Positions 45,068 through 53,989 of a stretch of DNA of 64,000 nt are shown here, piece by piece. The stretch spans positions 1-64,000 of the forward strand of contig JABISF010000037.1 of assembly GCA_018699935.1 (NCBI GenBank), in the 5' to 3' direction. Both the position numbers and the translations under genes were made by a program. The DNA is from Flavobacteriaceae bacterium. GTDB lineage: Bacteria; Bacteroidota; Bacteroidia; Flavobacteriales; Flavobacteriaceae. The notes beneath the pieces were generated by a model that saw only the letters and a list, made by a program, of their open reading frames with translations, had not been told where the DNA came from and did not search any database. Every line of letters starts with the position of its first letter. Position 1 is the first letter of the stretch.

Positions 45068-46215
45068 TGAGCGTATCCCTTTTAAATCCAATTGAAGAGG
45101 AAGAGTTGATCGGGTTTTCATTGCTTCCAAAACAGATTCTTGGAAAAAATATTTTTAGACATACGCATGCCTCTGGTTTACCGGATTTAAAAGACATTGA
45201 TATTGCAATTATTGGCTTGAATGAACAACGCAATAGTTTTTATGCCAATACGTCTTATGATTTAACAAAATTCAGAGCCCAATTCTATGAGTTGTATCCC
45301 GGGAATTGGAATTTGAAAATCGCTGATTTGGGAGATTTACCCAACGGTGAAACGGTGGAAGACAGCTATTTTGCGATCAAAGAAATCGCTATCGAGCTCA
45401 AGCAGTGGAATGTGATCCCAATTTTTATTGGTGGAAGTCACGATATCATCTATGCGCTCTATCAGTCCTATCAAACGCTCAAACAATTTGTCAACATTGT
45501 ATCGGTGGATCGTTCTTTGGACTTTTCACAGGAGGAAGAACTCATTTCTGGTCGTTCCTATATGAGTAAAATCATCTTGGAGCAACCCAATGTTTTGCGC
45601 AATTATACCAACTTGGGTTTTCAGAGTTATTATTGTGCCCAAGAGGAAAAAGATTTGATGGAGAAGTTGTTTTTCGATGGGCTTCGGTTGGGAACAGTCT
45701 TATCCCACCCGGAACTCACTGAACCCTATCTTCGAGATGCCGATATTGTTGGTATTGATATGAAATCGTTATCCTGGCAAGCGGTGGCTGATCCATTGAA
45801 AGGCTCACCCAATGGGATTGACTCTAGAACGATTTGTTCTTTGGCGCGTTATGCCGGAATTAGCGATAGAGTGGCTTATTTTGGACTTTTTGATCTTCCG
45901 ACCACTCCCGTATTTCATCAGCTTTTAGCACAAATGGTTTGGTATTTTATTGAAGGTGTTCATCTGCGTTTCGGAGAATATCCTTTAAGTTTGGGTGAAG
46001 GGTTTGTAAAGTATACTGTTGCCTTGTCCGATCAAAGTATCATTTTTTACAAGAGTGAATTGAGTCAGCGTTGGTGGATGGAAATTACAAATGAATCTGC
46101 TATAAATAATAAAATGAAATCTTCAACGTTATTACCTTGCACACAACAAGATTACAACGATGCTATGCAAGATAAAATCCCCGAAAGGTGGTACAATGCG
46201 ATTAAAAGAATGTAA
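45067..46215 (+). CDS. Arginase/formimidoylglutamase-fold protein with degenerate metal site
   Basis: The 382-residue protein has the arginase-family fold pattern but has lost key metal ligands. The GGDHS motif is GGSHD at 122-126, the DAHxD motif is DRSLD at 148-152 (His replaced) and the SxDxDxxDP motif is GIDMKSLSW near 229-237. It may thus be a non-catalytic relative. It starts in the topA stop (TAATG) and lies 132 nt upstream of gldK; relatives in flavobacteria are also found beside gldK. A structural or regulatory link to the type IX secretion machinery is plausible but unproven. Confidence 0.82.
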   Translation: MSVSLLNPIEEEELIGFSLLPKQILGKNIFRHTHASGLPDLKDIDIAIIGLNEQRNSFYANTSYDLTKFRAQFYELYPGNWNLKIADLGDLPNGETVEDSYFAIKEIAIELKQWNVIPIFIGGSHDIIYALYQSYQTLKQFVNIVSVDRSLDFSQEEELISGRSYMSKIILEQPNVLRNYTNLGFQSYYCAQEEKDLMEKLFFDGLRLGTVLSHPELTEPYLRDADIVGIDMKSLSWQAVADPLKGSPNGIDSRTICSLARYAGISDRVAYFGLFDLPTTPVFHQLLAQMVWYFIEGVHLRFGEYPLSLGEGFVKYTVALSDQSIIFYKSELSQRWWMEITNESAINNKMKSSTLLPCTQQDYNDAMQDKIPERWYNAIKRM

Positions 46216-46278
46216 TAGCAACAATAAAAATAATTAAGTGCCGTTAAAAAAAATGATCGAAAGTTCGAATAATAGTAT

Positions 46279-46323
46279 AACTATAGTTAAAAAATAATTA
46301 GATTTATGCCCAAAGAGGCATAT
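46279..46323 (+). promoter_or_regulatory. Palindromes and possible -7 element upstream of gldK
   Basis: TAACTATAGTTA at 46279-46290 is a perfect 12-bp palindrome. TAGATTTA at 46300-46307 matches TAnnTTTG with one mismatch. A 6-bp hairpin TATGCC-CAAAGA-GGCATA (46306-46323) follows. Together they look like the control region of gldKLMN. Confidence 0.4.
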
Positions 46324-46347
46324 AGCTAAAGTACAATTGGTATATTC

Positions 46348-47724
46348 ATGAAAAAACTTCTTGTTTTTGTTATCTTAACTTCATTCCTCCTTTCCTGCGG
46401 AAGTAAAAATCGCGGGGAACTCATTGGGGTGAAGCAAAAGAAATGGTATGGCGAAAAACCCTTTGGAATGACCCTTATTGAAGGCGGTGCCTACATTATG
46501 GGAAAAGCCGATGAGGATGTCGCCCAACTTCAAAATGCGCCAGCAAGAACCGTAACGGTTCCCGACTTTTATATGGACGAAACCGAAATCACTAACAGTG
46601 AGTATCGTCAATTTGTATACTGGGTTAAGGATTCCATCGCTCTAGCCATGTTGGCTCGTAAGGCCGATGAATTAGAGTTGGGAGAAGACAACAAAGACGG
46701 TATCGGTGAGTTTTCTTTTCAAGATGCGGATACTTCCAAACTCTCGGAGTTTCAAAAATACATGCGTGAAAACTATTACGATGTCAACGAAGACCTTTAT
46801 GCGGGACGTGCACTCAACTGGGATGCCGATTTGACTTGGAACACGGAGGACTATGTGGATCAGAACTACGCCGAGATTATGGATTCGCTGTATTTGCCTC
46901 CCGAGTATTGGTATGATGGACAAATCAAATTGGACGTTGAAAAGTTGGTCTATAAGTACACTTGGTTTGACGCAGAAGGTGCAGCGGCCGAATCGAAAAG
47001 AACACGAAAGCAATTTATTGATCGTAAACCTTTTATAAAACAGAAACAAATTCAAATCTATCCGGATACTACAGTATGGATCAAGGATTTTACCTACTCC
47101 TATAATGAACCCATGCACAACGATTATTTCTCCCATCCGGCCTATCAGGATTATCCAGTAGTTGGGGTTTCTTGGCAGCAGGCGGTGGCATTTTGTAATT
47201 GGAGAACGAAGTATAAAAATTCTTATCAAAGAAATAAAGGAAAGCCTAATGTAAGTAGATTCAGACTGCCCAACGAGGCGGAGTGGGAATATGCAGCCAG
47301 AGGTGGAATTCCTTCGGGAACCTATCCTTGGGGAGCACCCTATCTGTTGAACGACCGGGCTTGCTTCCTTGCGAACTTTAAACCTTTGCGGGGGGACTAT
47401 GCTTCTGATCAAGCCGTCTATACGGTTGAAGCGAAATCCTATTTGCCTAACGATTATAACCTCTATAATATGGCTGGTAATGTGGCCGAATGGACAAATT
47501 CCTCTTATGAAACCGGTGCTTATGATTATGTAGCCAGTCTTAATCCAAATATGTCTTTTGATTATGAAAAGCGTAAAGTAGTTCGTGGCGGATCCTGGAA
47601 AGATGTAGCCTATTTTCTAAGAGTAAGCTCAAGGGATTACGAATATGCCGATACAGCACGAAGTTATATTGGTTTCAGAACCGTTCAAGACTATTTAGGT
47701 TCGCAAAAAGTCAAAATCAAATAG
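46348..47724 (+). CDS. gldK: Gliding motility / type IX secretion lipoprotein GldK
   Basis: Outer-membrane lipoprotein that forms the periplasmic ring of the T9SS with GldN (PorK/PorN in Porphyromonas). The 458-residue protein has a signal ending in lipobox LLSCGS (Cys17) and an FGE-sulfatase-type fold: IEGGAYIMGKADED, YMDETEITNSEYRQFVYW, VGVSWQQAVAFCNWRT, RLPNEAEWEYAARGG and MAGNVAEWTNSSY, then VVRGGSWKD. The catalytic cysteines of true formylglycine enzymes are not needed here. It heads the gldKLMN operon, 49 nt before gldL. Confidence 0.97.
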   Translation: MKKLLVFVILTSFLLSCGSKNRGELIGVKQKKWYGEKPFGMTLIEGGAYIMGKADEDVAQLQNAPARTVTVPDFYMDETEITNSEYRQFVYWVKDSIALAMLARKADELELGEDNKDGIGEFSFQDADTSKLSEFQKYMRENYYDVNEDLYAGRALNWDADLTWNTEDYVDQNYAEIMDSLYLPPEYWYDGQIKLDVEKLVYKYTWFDAEGAAAESKRTRKQFIDRKPFIKQKQIQIYPDTTVWIKDFTYSYNEPMHNDYFSHPAYQDYPVVGVSWQQAVAFCNWRTKYKNSYQRNKGKPNVSRFRLPNEAEWEYAARGGIPSGTYPWGAPYLLNDRACFLANFKPLRGDYASDQAVYTVEAKSYLPNDYNLYNMAGNVAEWTNSSYETGAYDYVASLNPNMSFDYEKRKVVRGGSWKDVAYFLRVSSRDYEYADTARSYIGFRTVQDYLGSQKVKIK

Positions 47725-47773
47725 TTTTAAACTTTTATTCCTATTTTTATAACAAAACTTAAATTATTTTAAA

Positions 47774-48421
47774 ATGAATGACAAAGCTTTAAACAAAAGA
47801 CTAAGAAGTAAGGTTGCGATGCATATGCTTTTTGGACTCGGGGGTGCAGTAGTAATTATTGGAGCACTTTTTAAAATTCTTCACTTGGAAATAGGTCCCA
47901 TCACAGGAGGATTGGTCCTTGGATTAGGATTAGGAACAGAGGCATTAATCTTTACTGTATCTGCCTTAAATACGGGTGAAATTAAAGAAGAACACACGGA
48001 CTACGTAAAAAAAATAAAAGGGGGAGAAAAGAAGCCTGCAGCGGCAGCTGGGGACGGCGGTCTTTCTTCCAAAATTGATGCTTTGATGCAGGAGGCCAAG
48101 TTGGATGTCAACTTGATGAACGGCTTAACAAAAAGCATCAAAGACTTAGAAAATACAGCAAAGGCATTAACCCCTGCTTCCGAAGCAGCCTCGGCCTCAC
48201 AAAACTATTCCAGTGAATTGGCTAAAGCAGCGGCGCAATTGGAACAGTTGAATGCCAACTATCAAAAGCAAATACAGGATGCACAAGGAAAAACAGACGT
48301 CAATGATAAAATTCATCAGAACGCTGAACTTCTTCAATCACAAATGGCATCGCTTTCAGCAAACCTAGCAGAACTCAACAGTGTCTACGGAGGTATGCTT
48401 TCTGCAATGAACAAAAAATAA
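47774..48421 (+). CDS. gldL: Type IX secretion / gliding motor protein GldL
   Basis: Inner-membrane half of the GldLM proton-driven motor. The 215-residue protein has two helices (about residues 18-36 and 42-64); GTEALIF contains Glu56, which by position probably matches the motor glutamate described for GldL. The cytoplasmic part is helical and coiled-coil-like (LAKAAAQLEQLNANYQKQIQ). It lies 49 nt after gldK and 3 nt before gldM. Confidence 0.97.
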   Translation: MNDKALNKRLRSKVAMHMLFGLGGAVVIIGALFKILHLEIGPITGGLVLGLGLGTEALIFTVSALNTGEIKEEHTDYVKKIKGGEKKPAAAAGDGGLSSKIDALMQEAKLDVNLMNGLTKSIKDLENTAKALTPASEAASASQNYSSELAKAAAQLEQLNANYQKQIQDAQGKTDVNDKIHQNAELLQSQMASLSANLAELNSVYGGMLSAMNKK

Positions 48422-48424
48422 ATT

Positions 48425-50002
48425 ATGGCAGGCGCAAAAGAAACCCCCAGGCAGAAACTTATAAGTTTGATGTACCTGGTTTTTATTACCATGCTTGCAC
48501 TCAACGTGAGTAAAGAGGTTTTGGATGGTTTTGGACAGATGTTTGTCAAAATATCCGATGCCAATACACGCATTGCGGATGGAAATAGTAATTTATACGA
48601 AAATATCGAAGTTAACTCCCAAGAAAAAGGAGGCAAATGGGTAGGTCACGACCGGACGGCCAAACAAATCAAAAAGAGTTCTGATTTGTTCTTCAACAAA
48701 ATTGAAGATATCAAGACAACCATTACGGAAAAGCAAAGAATCAAAGATCCGAATCTTGAAAAATATGCCGAAATGGACAAGGGGGATGCCTTGGATGTTG
48801 TATGGTTTAAAGAAGGAGCCGGTGACAAAGCCGATGAATTCATCGGTATGATTCAAGATTATAAAATGGAAGTCATCCAAGTGTTTGGGAGTCAGTATCC
48901 GGAATATATCGAATTGGTAGAAGCTCGTTTCTTTACAGGAGATCAAAACAACAACATCAAGAACAAAGACAATTTGGATGAACGTTGGATCGAAGCCAAC
49001 TTTAAAGGTTTTCCGCTCGTTTCTTCTTTAGCAAAGTTGACCATGATGCAAAACGATATCCGCCAAACTGAGCACGATGTATTGACCACCCTCATGGGGA
49101 AAGAGTTAAAAATGTCTTCAACTGTTAATTCTTCGAATTACACCAGTCTTTTGCTCACCGAAAAAGGAGCTTACTATCAAGGAGAAACCTTTGATGGGAG
49201 TGTCATTTTAGGAAGAAAAGGAGGCGCACAAAACCCGAATGGTGTGGAATTGACACTGGATGGTCGACCTTTGACAGCGAATGATTATGAACTTATTGCT
49301 GGAGGGATAAAACTAAACATCAATGCGGGTAATCCTGGCGATCATAACATTGCTGGAGATTTGATTTTCCTCAGTGAGGGTTTAGAATCTAGAATTAAAG
49401 TGGATCAAACCTATTCGGTAATTTCTAAACCTAATTCTGCAGTAATTTCGGCAGACAAGATGAATGTAGTGTATCGCGGTGTACAAAACCCGATCACGAT
49501 TTCCATTCCCGGAATTCAAGACAGCAAAATTAACGCCTCTGCACCTGGTTTAAAACGTGTTAAAGGAAGTCAATACATGCTATCACCGCAATCGGGTAGA
49601 GAAGTAAAAATCAACGTTTCTGGGACTTTACCCGATGGAAATAAAGTAGCTTCTGTATCTACCTTCAGAATTAAAGATATTCCCAAGCCTGCGGGTTATT
49701 TCCGAGGGCAATCGGGTTCTTTTACGATTCCTAAATCAAGTTTAGAAAAAGGCACTGTGGAAGCGCGTTTGGAGGACTTTGATTTCGATTTACCACTGCG
49801 TACCAAATCCTTCCGCTTCCGAGCACCGGGTCAACCCAGTATGGTCATTCAAGGCAATCGTTTGGATAGTAAGGCGGTGGGGATGTTAGCGCGAATTAAG
49901 AACGGTCAGACCATCATTATTTCTGATATTGAAGTAGAAATACCTTCTAATCCTTCTTATAAACTCAAACAAACTTCACCGATTTCAATCACTGTGAATT
50001 AA
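48425..50002 (+). CDS. gldM: Type IX secretion / gliding motor protein GldM
   Basis: Couples the inner-membrane GldL motor to the outer-membrane ring. The 525-residue protein has one N-terminal helix (LISLMYLVFITMLALNV, about residues 12-30) and a long periplasmic part made of four domains in known structures. The GldM start MAGAKETPRQKLI and the C-terminal ISDIEVEIPSN stretch are typical. Length fits (about 510-525). Confidence 0.97.
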   Translation: MAGAKETPRQKLISLMYLVFITMLALNVSKEVLDGFGQMFVKISDANTRIADGNSNLYENIEVNSQEKGGKWVGHDRTAKQIKKSSDLFFNKIEDIKTTITEKQRIKDPNLEKYAEMDKGDALDVVWFKEGAGDKADEFIGMIQDYKMEVIQVFGSQYPEYIELVEARFFTGDQNNNIKNKDNLDERWIEANFKGFPLVSSLAKLTMMQNDIRQTEHDVLTTLMGKELKMSSTVNSSNYTSLLLTEKGAYYQGETFDGSVILGRKGGAQNPNGVELTLDGRPLTANDYELIAGGIKLNINAGNPGDHNIAGDLIFLSEGLESRIKVDQTYSVISKPNSAVISADKMNVVYRGVQNPITISIPGIQDSKINASAPGLKRVKGSQYMLSPQSGREVKINVSGTLPDGNKVASVSTFRIKDIPKPAGYFRGQSGSFTIPKSSLEKGTVEARLEDFDFDLPLRTKSFRFRAPGQPSMVIQGNRLDSKAVGMLARIKNGQTIIISDIEVEIPSNPSYKLKQTSPISITVN

Positions 50003-50013
50003 TTGTTCAACAA

Positions 50014-50919
50014 ATGAAAAAGTATTTTTTTATTGGATTAACTGTTTTTTATCTAGGGTACAACAATCTTAGTGCCCAAGCAAATTTGTTAAATGCAAAG
50101 GTGCCTCAAGAAATTGGTGTACTGAACGAACAACAAATTGAGGCTAATGATAATTCCCCGGTAGCCTATGGTTATGTGGACGATAGAGACATACTTTGGT
50201 CAAAAACCATCTGGGAGATCATTGATTTGGATGAGCGTATTAATTTCCCTTATTATTACCCAACCATAGACAATGGATTTTTATCCAAGAATCGTCAATC
50301 TTTGTTTAGAATTTTGATTGACAACATCAAGGCGGGGAATATAACAGAGGTGTACAATACGGATTATTTTAAGGAGAAAATCTCTTTTGAAGACATGCAA
50401 GATCGCTTGGCTTTAAGACGTCTTTCAACCATTGGTATAGAAAAGCAAAATGCTGGTGAACAAGTGACCGAAGACGATTACGATGTATTTGAGGTCACTT
50501 CCGACAAGATTGTCCAATATCGTATCAAAGGGACTTGGTATGTGGACAAACGCTTGGGCGAACTCAAGTATCGTTTGTTGGGGATTGCTCCCTATGCTCC
50601 CGATGTTTCTACCTTAGATCAAGGTGCGGCTGCATTTGAATCGGAGCCCGTTCCCTTATTTTGGGTTTGGTTTCCCGATGCGCGTGAAGCTTTGAACAAC
50701 AACAAAGTTTTTAATACCAGAAATTCTTCGCAACCAATTACGTTTGACAATATGTTGAATTCAAGACGCTTTAATGCAACGGTTTATAAAGAAGAAAACG
50801 TATATGAAGACCGTCAAGTAAAGGAGTACATCTATGAAGATGCTTTGCGACAGTTGTTAGAGTCTGAGCGTATCAAATCTGTTATTCGAGATTTTGAACA
50901 AGACTTGTGGAATAATTAA
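50014..50919 (+). CDS. gldN: Type IX secretion / gliding protein GldN
   Basis: Periplasmic partner of GldK in the T9SS ring. The 301-residue protein has a signal peptide (YFFIGLTVFYLGYNNLSAQ) and the family pattern DDRDILWSKTIWEIIDLDERINFPYYYP, then YRIKGTWYVDKRLGELKYRLLGI and FWVWFPDAREAL. It starts 11 nt after gldM and ends the operon, with a strong terminator 18 nt later. Confidence 0.97.
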   Translation: MKKYFFIGLTVFYLGYNNLSAQANLLNAKVPQEIGVLNEQQIEANDNSPVAYGYVDDRDILWSKTIWEIIDLDERINFPYYYPTIDNGFLSKNRQSLFRILIDNIKAGNITEVYNTDYFKEKISFEDMQDRLALRRLSTIGIEKQNAGEQVTEDDYDVFEVTSDKIVQYRIKGTWYVDKRLGELKYRLLGIAPYAPDVSTLDQGAAAFESEPVPLFWVWFPDAREALNNNKVFNTRNSSQPITFDNMLNSRRFNATVYKEENVYEDRQVKEYIYEDALRQLLESERIKSVIRDFEQDLWNN

Positions 50920-50937
50920 TATTCCCATAGATATTCA

Positions 50938-50970
50938 AAAATGCAGTAAGTTTCTTACTGCATTTTTTTT
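50938..50970 (+). terminator. Rho-independent terminator of the gldKLMN operon
   Basis: AAAATGCAGTAAG and CTTACTGCATTTT form a perfect 13-bp stem across loop TTT, followed by T to 50970. Confidence 0.93.
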
Positions 50971-51017
50971 GTTCTAATTTTAAGAATTCACGCTCTTTAG
51001 AGGTATCGCTGGATGAG

Positions 51018-52061
51018 ATGATAGAAATTAAGAAACATACGATTATAGTGGGCTACGGCTTGGCAGGTTTTTGCTATGCCTATCAATTGCATCGTAAGGG
51101 ACTTTCTTTTTGTATCATAGATCAGCCCCTTCACAGTGCGACGCGGCAAGCGGCGGGAGTTTGTAACCCTACCCAATTAAAACGTTATAGTTTGGCTTGG
51201 GAAGCCCCAAGATTTTTAGCTTATGCAGCTCGTTTTTATGCGTTTTTTGAAAAGGAATATAGTTGTTCGGTTTTCCAAAAAACACCAATTCATCGCTATT
51301 TTCATCAGGTTTCGGAGCAAAATCTTTGGGGCGAAGCCAGTTATTCTCATCTATTAGCAGCTTTTCTTGAGGCGGATATCATTCCTCAAGGAGATCCCAA
51401 TATTCGTCTCCAAAACGGTTATGGCATAGTGAAACAAGCCGCTCGACTAAATACCGTTGAAACGCTAGAAACCTTTAGCTCCCTATTGGATTCTTCTGCA
51501 TTCAGAAAAGAAAGGTTTGACTATGAGGCACTCCAGCTTCAAAATTCAGGGATTCAATACAAAAATATTGAAGCGCAACAAATTGTTTTTTGTGAAGGAT
51601 TTGGCATCCACAGCAATCCTTTTTTTAAACAATTGCCGGTCATTGGTGCCAAAGGCGAAAGTTTACTGATTAGGGCTCCCGAACTCGCCACTTCTGCAAC
51701 CATTAAATCCGGTATTTTTATTGTTCCCATGGAAGCCGATATTTTTTGGATAGGAGCAACCTTCGATCATCACGATAAAACCAATCAACCAACGGAACAA
51801 GGAAAGTTGTGGTTGCTCAACAAGCTCAATAGGTTGCTGGACACGCCCTTTGAATTATTGGCCCACCAAGCTGCAGTCCGGCCCACCGTCATTGATCGTC
51901 GTCCGATTTTGGGAAAACACGCCACCCATCCCTCTATGGCGGTTTTTAATGGTTTAGGAACTCGCGGAGCGATGATGGCACCCCTTTTGTCCGAATGGCT
52001 TTTCCAACATCTCAATGAAGGAAAAGCATTGCCTGTAGAAGTTGCCTTGGATCGTTTTTAA
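51018..52061 (+). CDS. FAD-dependent amino-acid-oxidase-type oxidoreductase
   Basis: A 347-residue DAO-superfamily flavoprotein. The N-terminal Rossmann motif is VGYGLAGFCYAYQL (GxGxxG variant), followed by the acidic end of strand 2 (CIIDQPL). The C-terminal GLGTRGAMMAPLLSEWL is typical of this family's FAD contact, and ATRQAAGVCNPTQLKRYSLAW lies near the flavin. The substrate is unknown. It stands between the gldN terminator and an ABC-F gene that has its own promoter inside the end of this gene. A one-mismatch -7 element (TAATTTTA, 50975-50982) lies 36 nt upstream. Confidence 0.86.
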   Translation: MIEIKKHTIIVGYGLAGFCYAYQLHRKGLSFCIIDQPLHSATRQAAGVCNPTQLKRYSLAWEAPRFLAYAARFYAFFEKEYSCSVFQKTPIHRYFHQVSEQNLWGEASYSHLLAAFLEADIIPQGDPNIRLQNGYGIVKQAARLNTVETLETFSSLLDSSAFRKERFDYEALQLQNSGIQYKNIEAQQIVFCEGFGIHSNPFFKQLPVIGAKGESLLIRAPELATSATIKSGIFIVPMEADIFWIGATFDHHDKTNQPTEQGKLWLLNKLNRLLDTPFELLAHQAAVRPTVIDRRPILGKHATHPSMAVFNGLGTRGAMMAPLLSEWLFQHLNEGKALPVEVALDRF

Positions 52062-52065
52062 ATCC

Positions 52066-52073
52066 TATTTTTG
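52066..52073 (+). promoter_or_regulatory. -7 element of the ABC-F gene
   Basis: TATTTTTG is a perfect TAnnTTTG. It follows a TTG (52042-52044) by 21 nt and ends 18 nt before the ATG at 52091. Confidence 0.62.
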
Positions 52074-52090
52074 CAACTTGATAAAAAAAC

Positions 52091-53989
52091 ATGTTCAACG
52101 CGCATAATATTACCGTTAGTTTTGGAGGCGAATCTCTTTTTGAAGAAATCTCTTTTCGTTTAGGGAAAGGAGATCGCGTTGGACTCATTGGAAAAAACGG
52201 TGCGGGAAAGTCTTCCCTTTTAAAATTAATGGCCAAGCAAAGCCTTCCCACTTCGGGGACTTTTGCGTTGGAGAAGCATGTTCGTATTGGCTATCTCCCC
52301 CAAGACTTGGATTTTGAAAAAGGGCGTTCTGTATTGGAAGAAGCCTATTTGGCCTTTGAAGAAATAATTAAGATCGAACACCGGCTGCAAAAGATTCATC
52401 AGGTTTTAGAGACTGCCACCGATTATGAAAGCGATTCCTATTTGGAAATGCTGAACGAAATGCAGGATTTGAACACCCAATACGAGATGATTGGGGGCTA
52501 CACCTATCAGGCCAAAACCGAGAAAATCTTGTTGGGATTGGGTTTTAGTACCGCTCATTTCAATGCACCCACCGACACCTTTTCAGGGGGGTGGCGGATG
52601 CGGATCGAATTGGCTAAATTATTATTACAAGAAAACGACATCCTGCTATTGGATGAGCCGACCAACCACTTGGATATAGAATCCATCATTTGGTTGGAAG
52701 GATTTTTAAAGAAATACAAAGGTGCCATTATGCTGGTGTCTCATGACCGGATGTTTTTGGATCAAGTGACCAATCGTACCATCGAGATTATTCAGCATCG
52801 AATTTTTGATTTTAAAAAGCCCTATTCCGAATATATGGTTCTTCGTGCTGAAGTACGCGATCAGCAGCAGGCTGCACAAAAAAATCAAGAAAAGCAAATA
52901 CAACAAACCGAAAAGCTGATCGAGCGTTTTCGAGCCAAGGCATCAAAAGCAAGCATGGCACAGTCGCTGATTAAAAAGCTCGATAAAATTGAGCGCATTG
53001 AGATTGATCCCGAAGAAAATAAAAAAATAAAATTTGAATTTCCAATTTCGCAACAACCCGGAAAAATAATTTTAGAAACCCATAATATTGCAAAATCCTA
53101 TGGAGATAAGAATGTTTTGGCTGCCGTGGATTTACTCGTTGAAAGAGGAGAAAAAATTGCTTTTGTAGGTCAGAACGGTCAAGGAAAATCAACTTTGGCA
53201 AAGATCCTGGTGGGAGAATTGGACTATACCGGAAAACTCAAATTGGGACACAATGTTCAAGTCGGTTATTTTGCCCAAAACCAATCGACCTATCTCGATG
53301 GAAGTAAAACAGTTTTGGAAGCTGCCGAAGATTCTGCAACGGCGGAAAACAGATCCAAAGTCAGAGACTTATTGGGGTCGTTTCTTTTTCAGGGAGATGC
53401 GGTTGAAAAAAAAGTACACGTTTTGTCAGGGGGAGAACGAAACCGCTTGGCATTGTGTAAGCTATTGCTACAGCCCTTCAATGTGCTTATTATGGATGAG
53501 CCTACCAACCATTTGGACATGGCCTCCAAAAACGTTCTTAAAGAAGCTTTAATTAAATTTAAAGGAACCCTTATTTTGGTTTCTCACGACCGGGATTTTG
53601 TCCAAGAATTGTGTGAAAAAGTAGTCGTCTTTAAAGATCAGGAAGTAAAGGTGTTTTTGGGAGATATCAATGCCTATTTGGAACATCAAAAACTTTCTTC
53701 GATCAAAGAGTTGGAGAAAGTGACCAAGGTTGAAAAAACAAAAACAAATCCCTCCTCCAACGAAAATATTTACGAAGCTCAAAAAAGCGATCGAGCGGCA
53801 CAGCAAGAAATTTTGAAAGTCGAAAAGAAAATTGAGCAATTGGAAAAAGAAATTAAAGCCATCGACCTTGCGTTGGAAATCAATTATGAAGTTACCATTG
53901 CACAGCCCGATTTTTTTGATCAATATCAAGCAAAGAAAAAAAAGCTAGAGGACTTATTGGCGACTTGGGAGTCACTGCAATTATCTTAA
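52091..53989 (+). CDS. ABC-F family ATPase
   Basis: Soluble twin-ATPase; family members act on the ribosome as translation factors or antibiotic-protection proteins. The 632-residue protein has two ABC cassettes. Walker A motifs are GKNGAGKSS (about residue 36) and GQNGQGKST (about 360), signatures FSGGWRMR and LSGGERNR, and Walker B-H-loop stretches LLLDEPTNHLD and LIMDEPTNHLD. An interdomain linker (about residues 245-315) and a C-terminal coiled coil (about 570-630; LKVEKKIEQLEKEIKAI) are present as in Uup-like members. It shares its stop with the convergent trxB (TTAA). Confidence 0.94.
   Translation: MFNAHNITVSFGGESLFEEISFRLGKGDRVGLIGKNGAGKSSLLKLMAKQSLPTSGTFALEKHVRIGYLPQDLDFEKGRSVLEEAYLAFEEIIKIEHRLQKIHQVLETATDYESDSYLEMLNEMQDLNTQYEMIGGYTYQAKTEKILLGLGFSTAHFNAPTDTFSGGWRMRIELAKLLLQENDILLLDEPTNHLDIESIIWLEGFLKKYKGAIMLVSHDRMFLDQVTNRTIEIIQHRIFDFKKPYSEYMVLRAEVRDQQQAAQKNQEKQIQQTEKLIERFRAKASKASMAQSLIKKLDKIERIEIDPEENKKIKFEFPISQQPGKIILETHNIAKSYGDKNVLAAVDLLVERGEKIAFVGQNGQGKSTLAKILVGELDYTGKLKLGHNVQVGYFAQNQSTYLDGSKTVLEAAEDSATAENRSKVRDLLGSFLFQGDAVEKKVHVLSGGERNRLALCKLLLQPFNVLIMDEPTNHLDMASKNVLKEALIKFKGTLILVSHDRDFVQELCEKVVVFKDQEVKVFLGDINAYLEHQKLSSIKELEKVTKVEKTKTNPSSNENIYEAQKSDRAAQQEILKVEKKIEQLEKEIKAIDLALEINYEVTIAQPDFFDQYQAKKKKLEDLLATWESLQLS

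Noticed and set aside
46672-47412. Long 246-codon open frame antisense to gldK
   Set aside because: It lies wholly inside the well-conserved gldK gene, has no domain pattern, and its composition is that of reversed codons.
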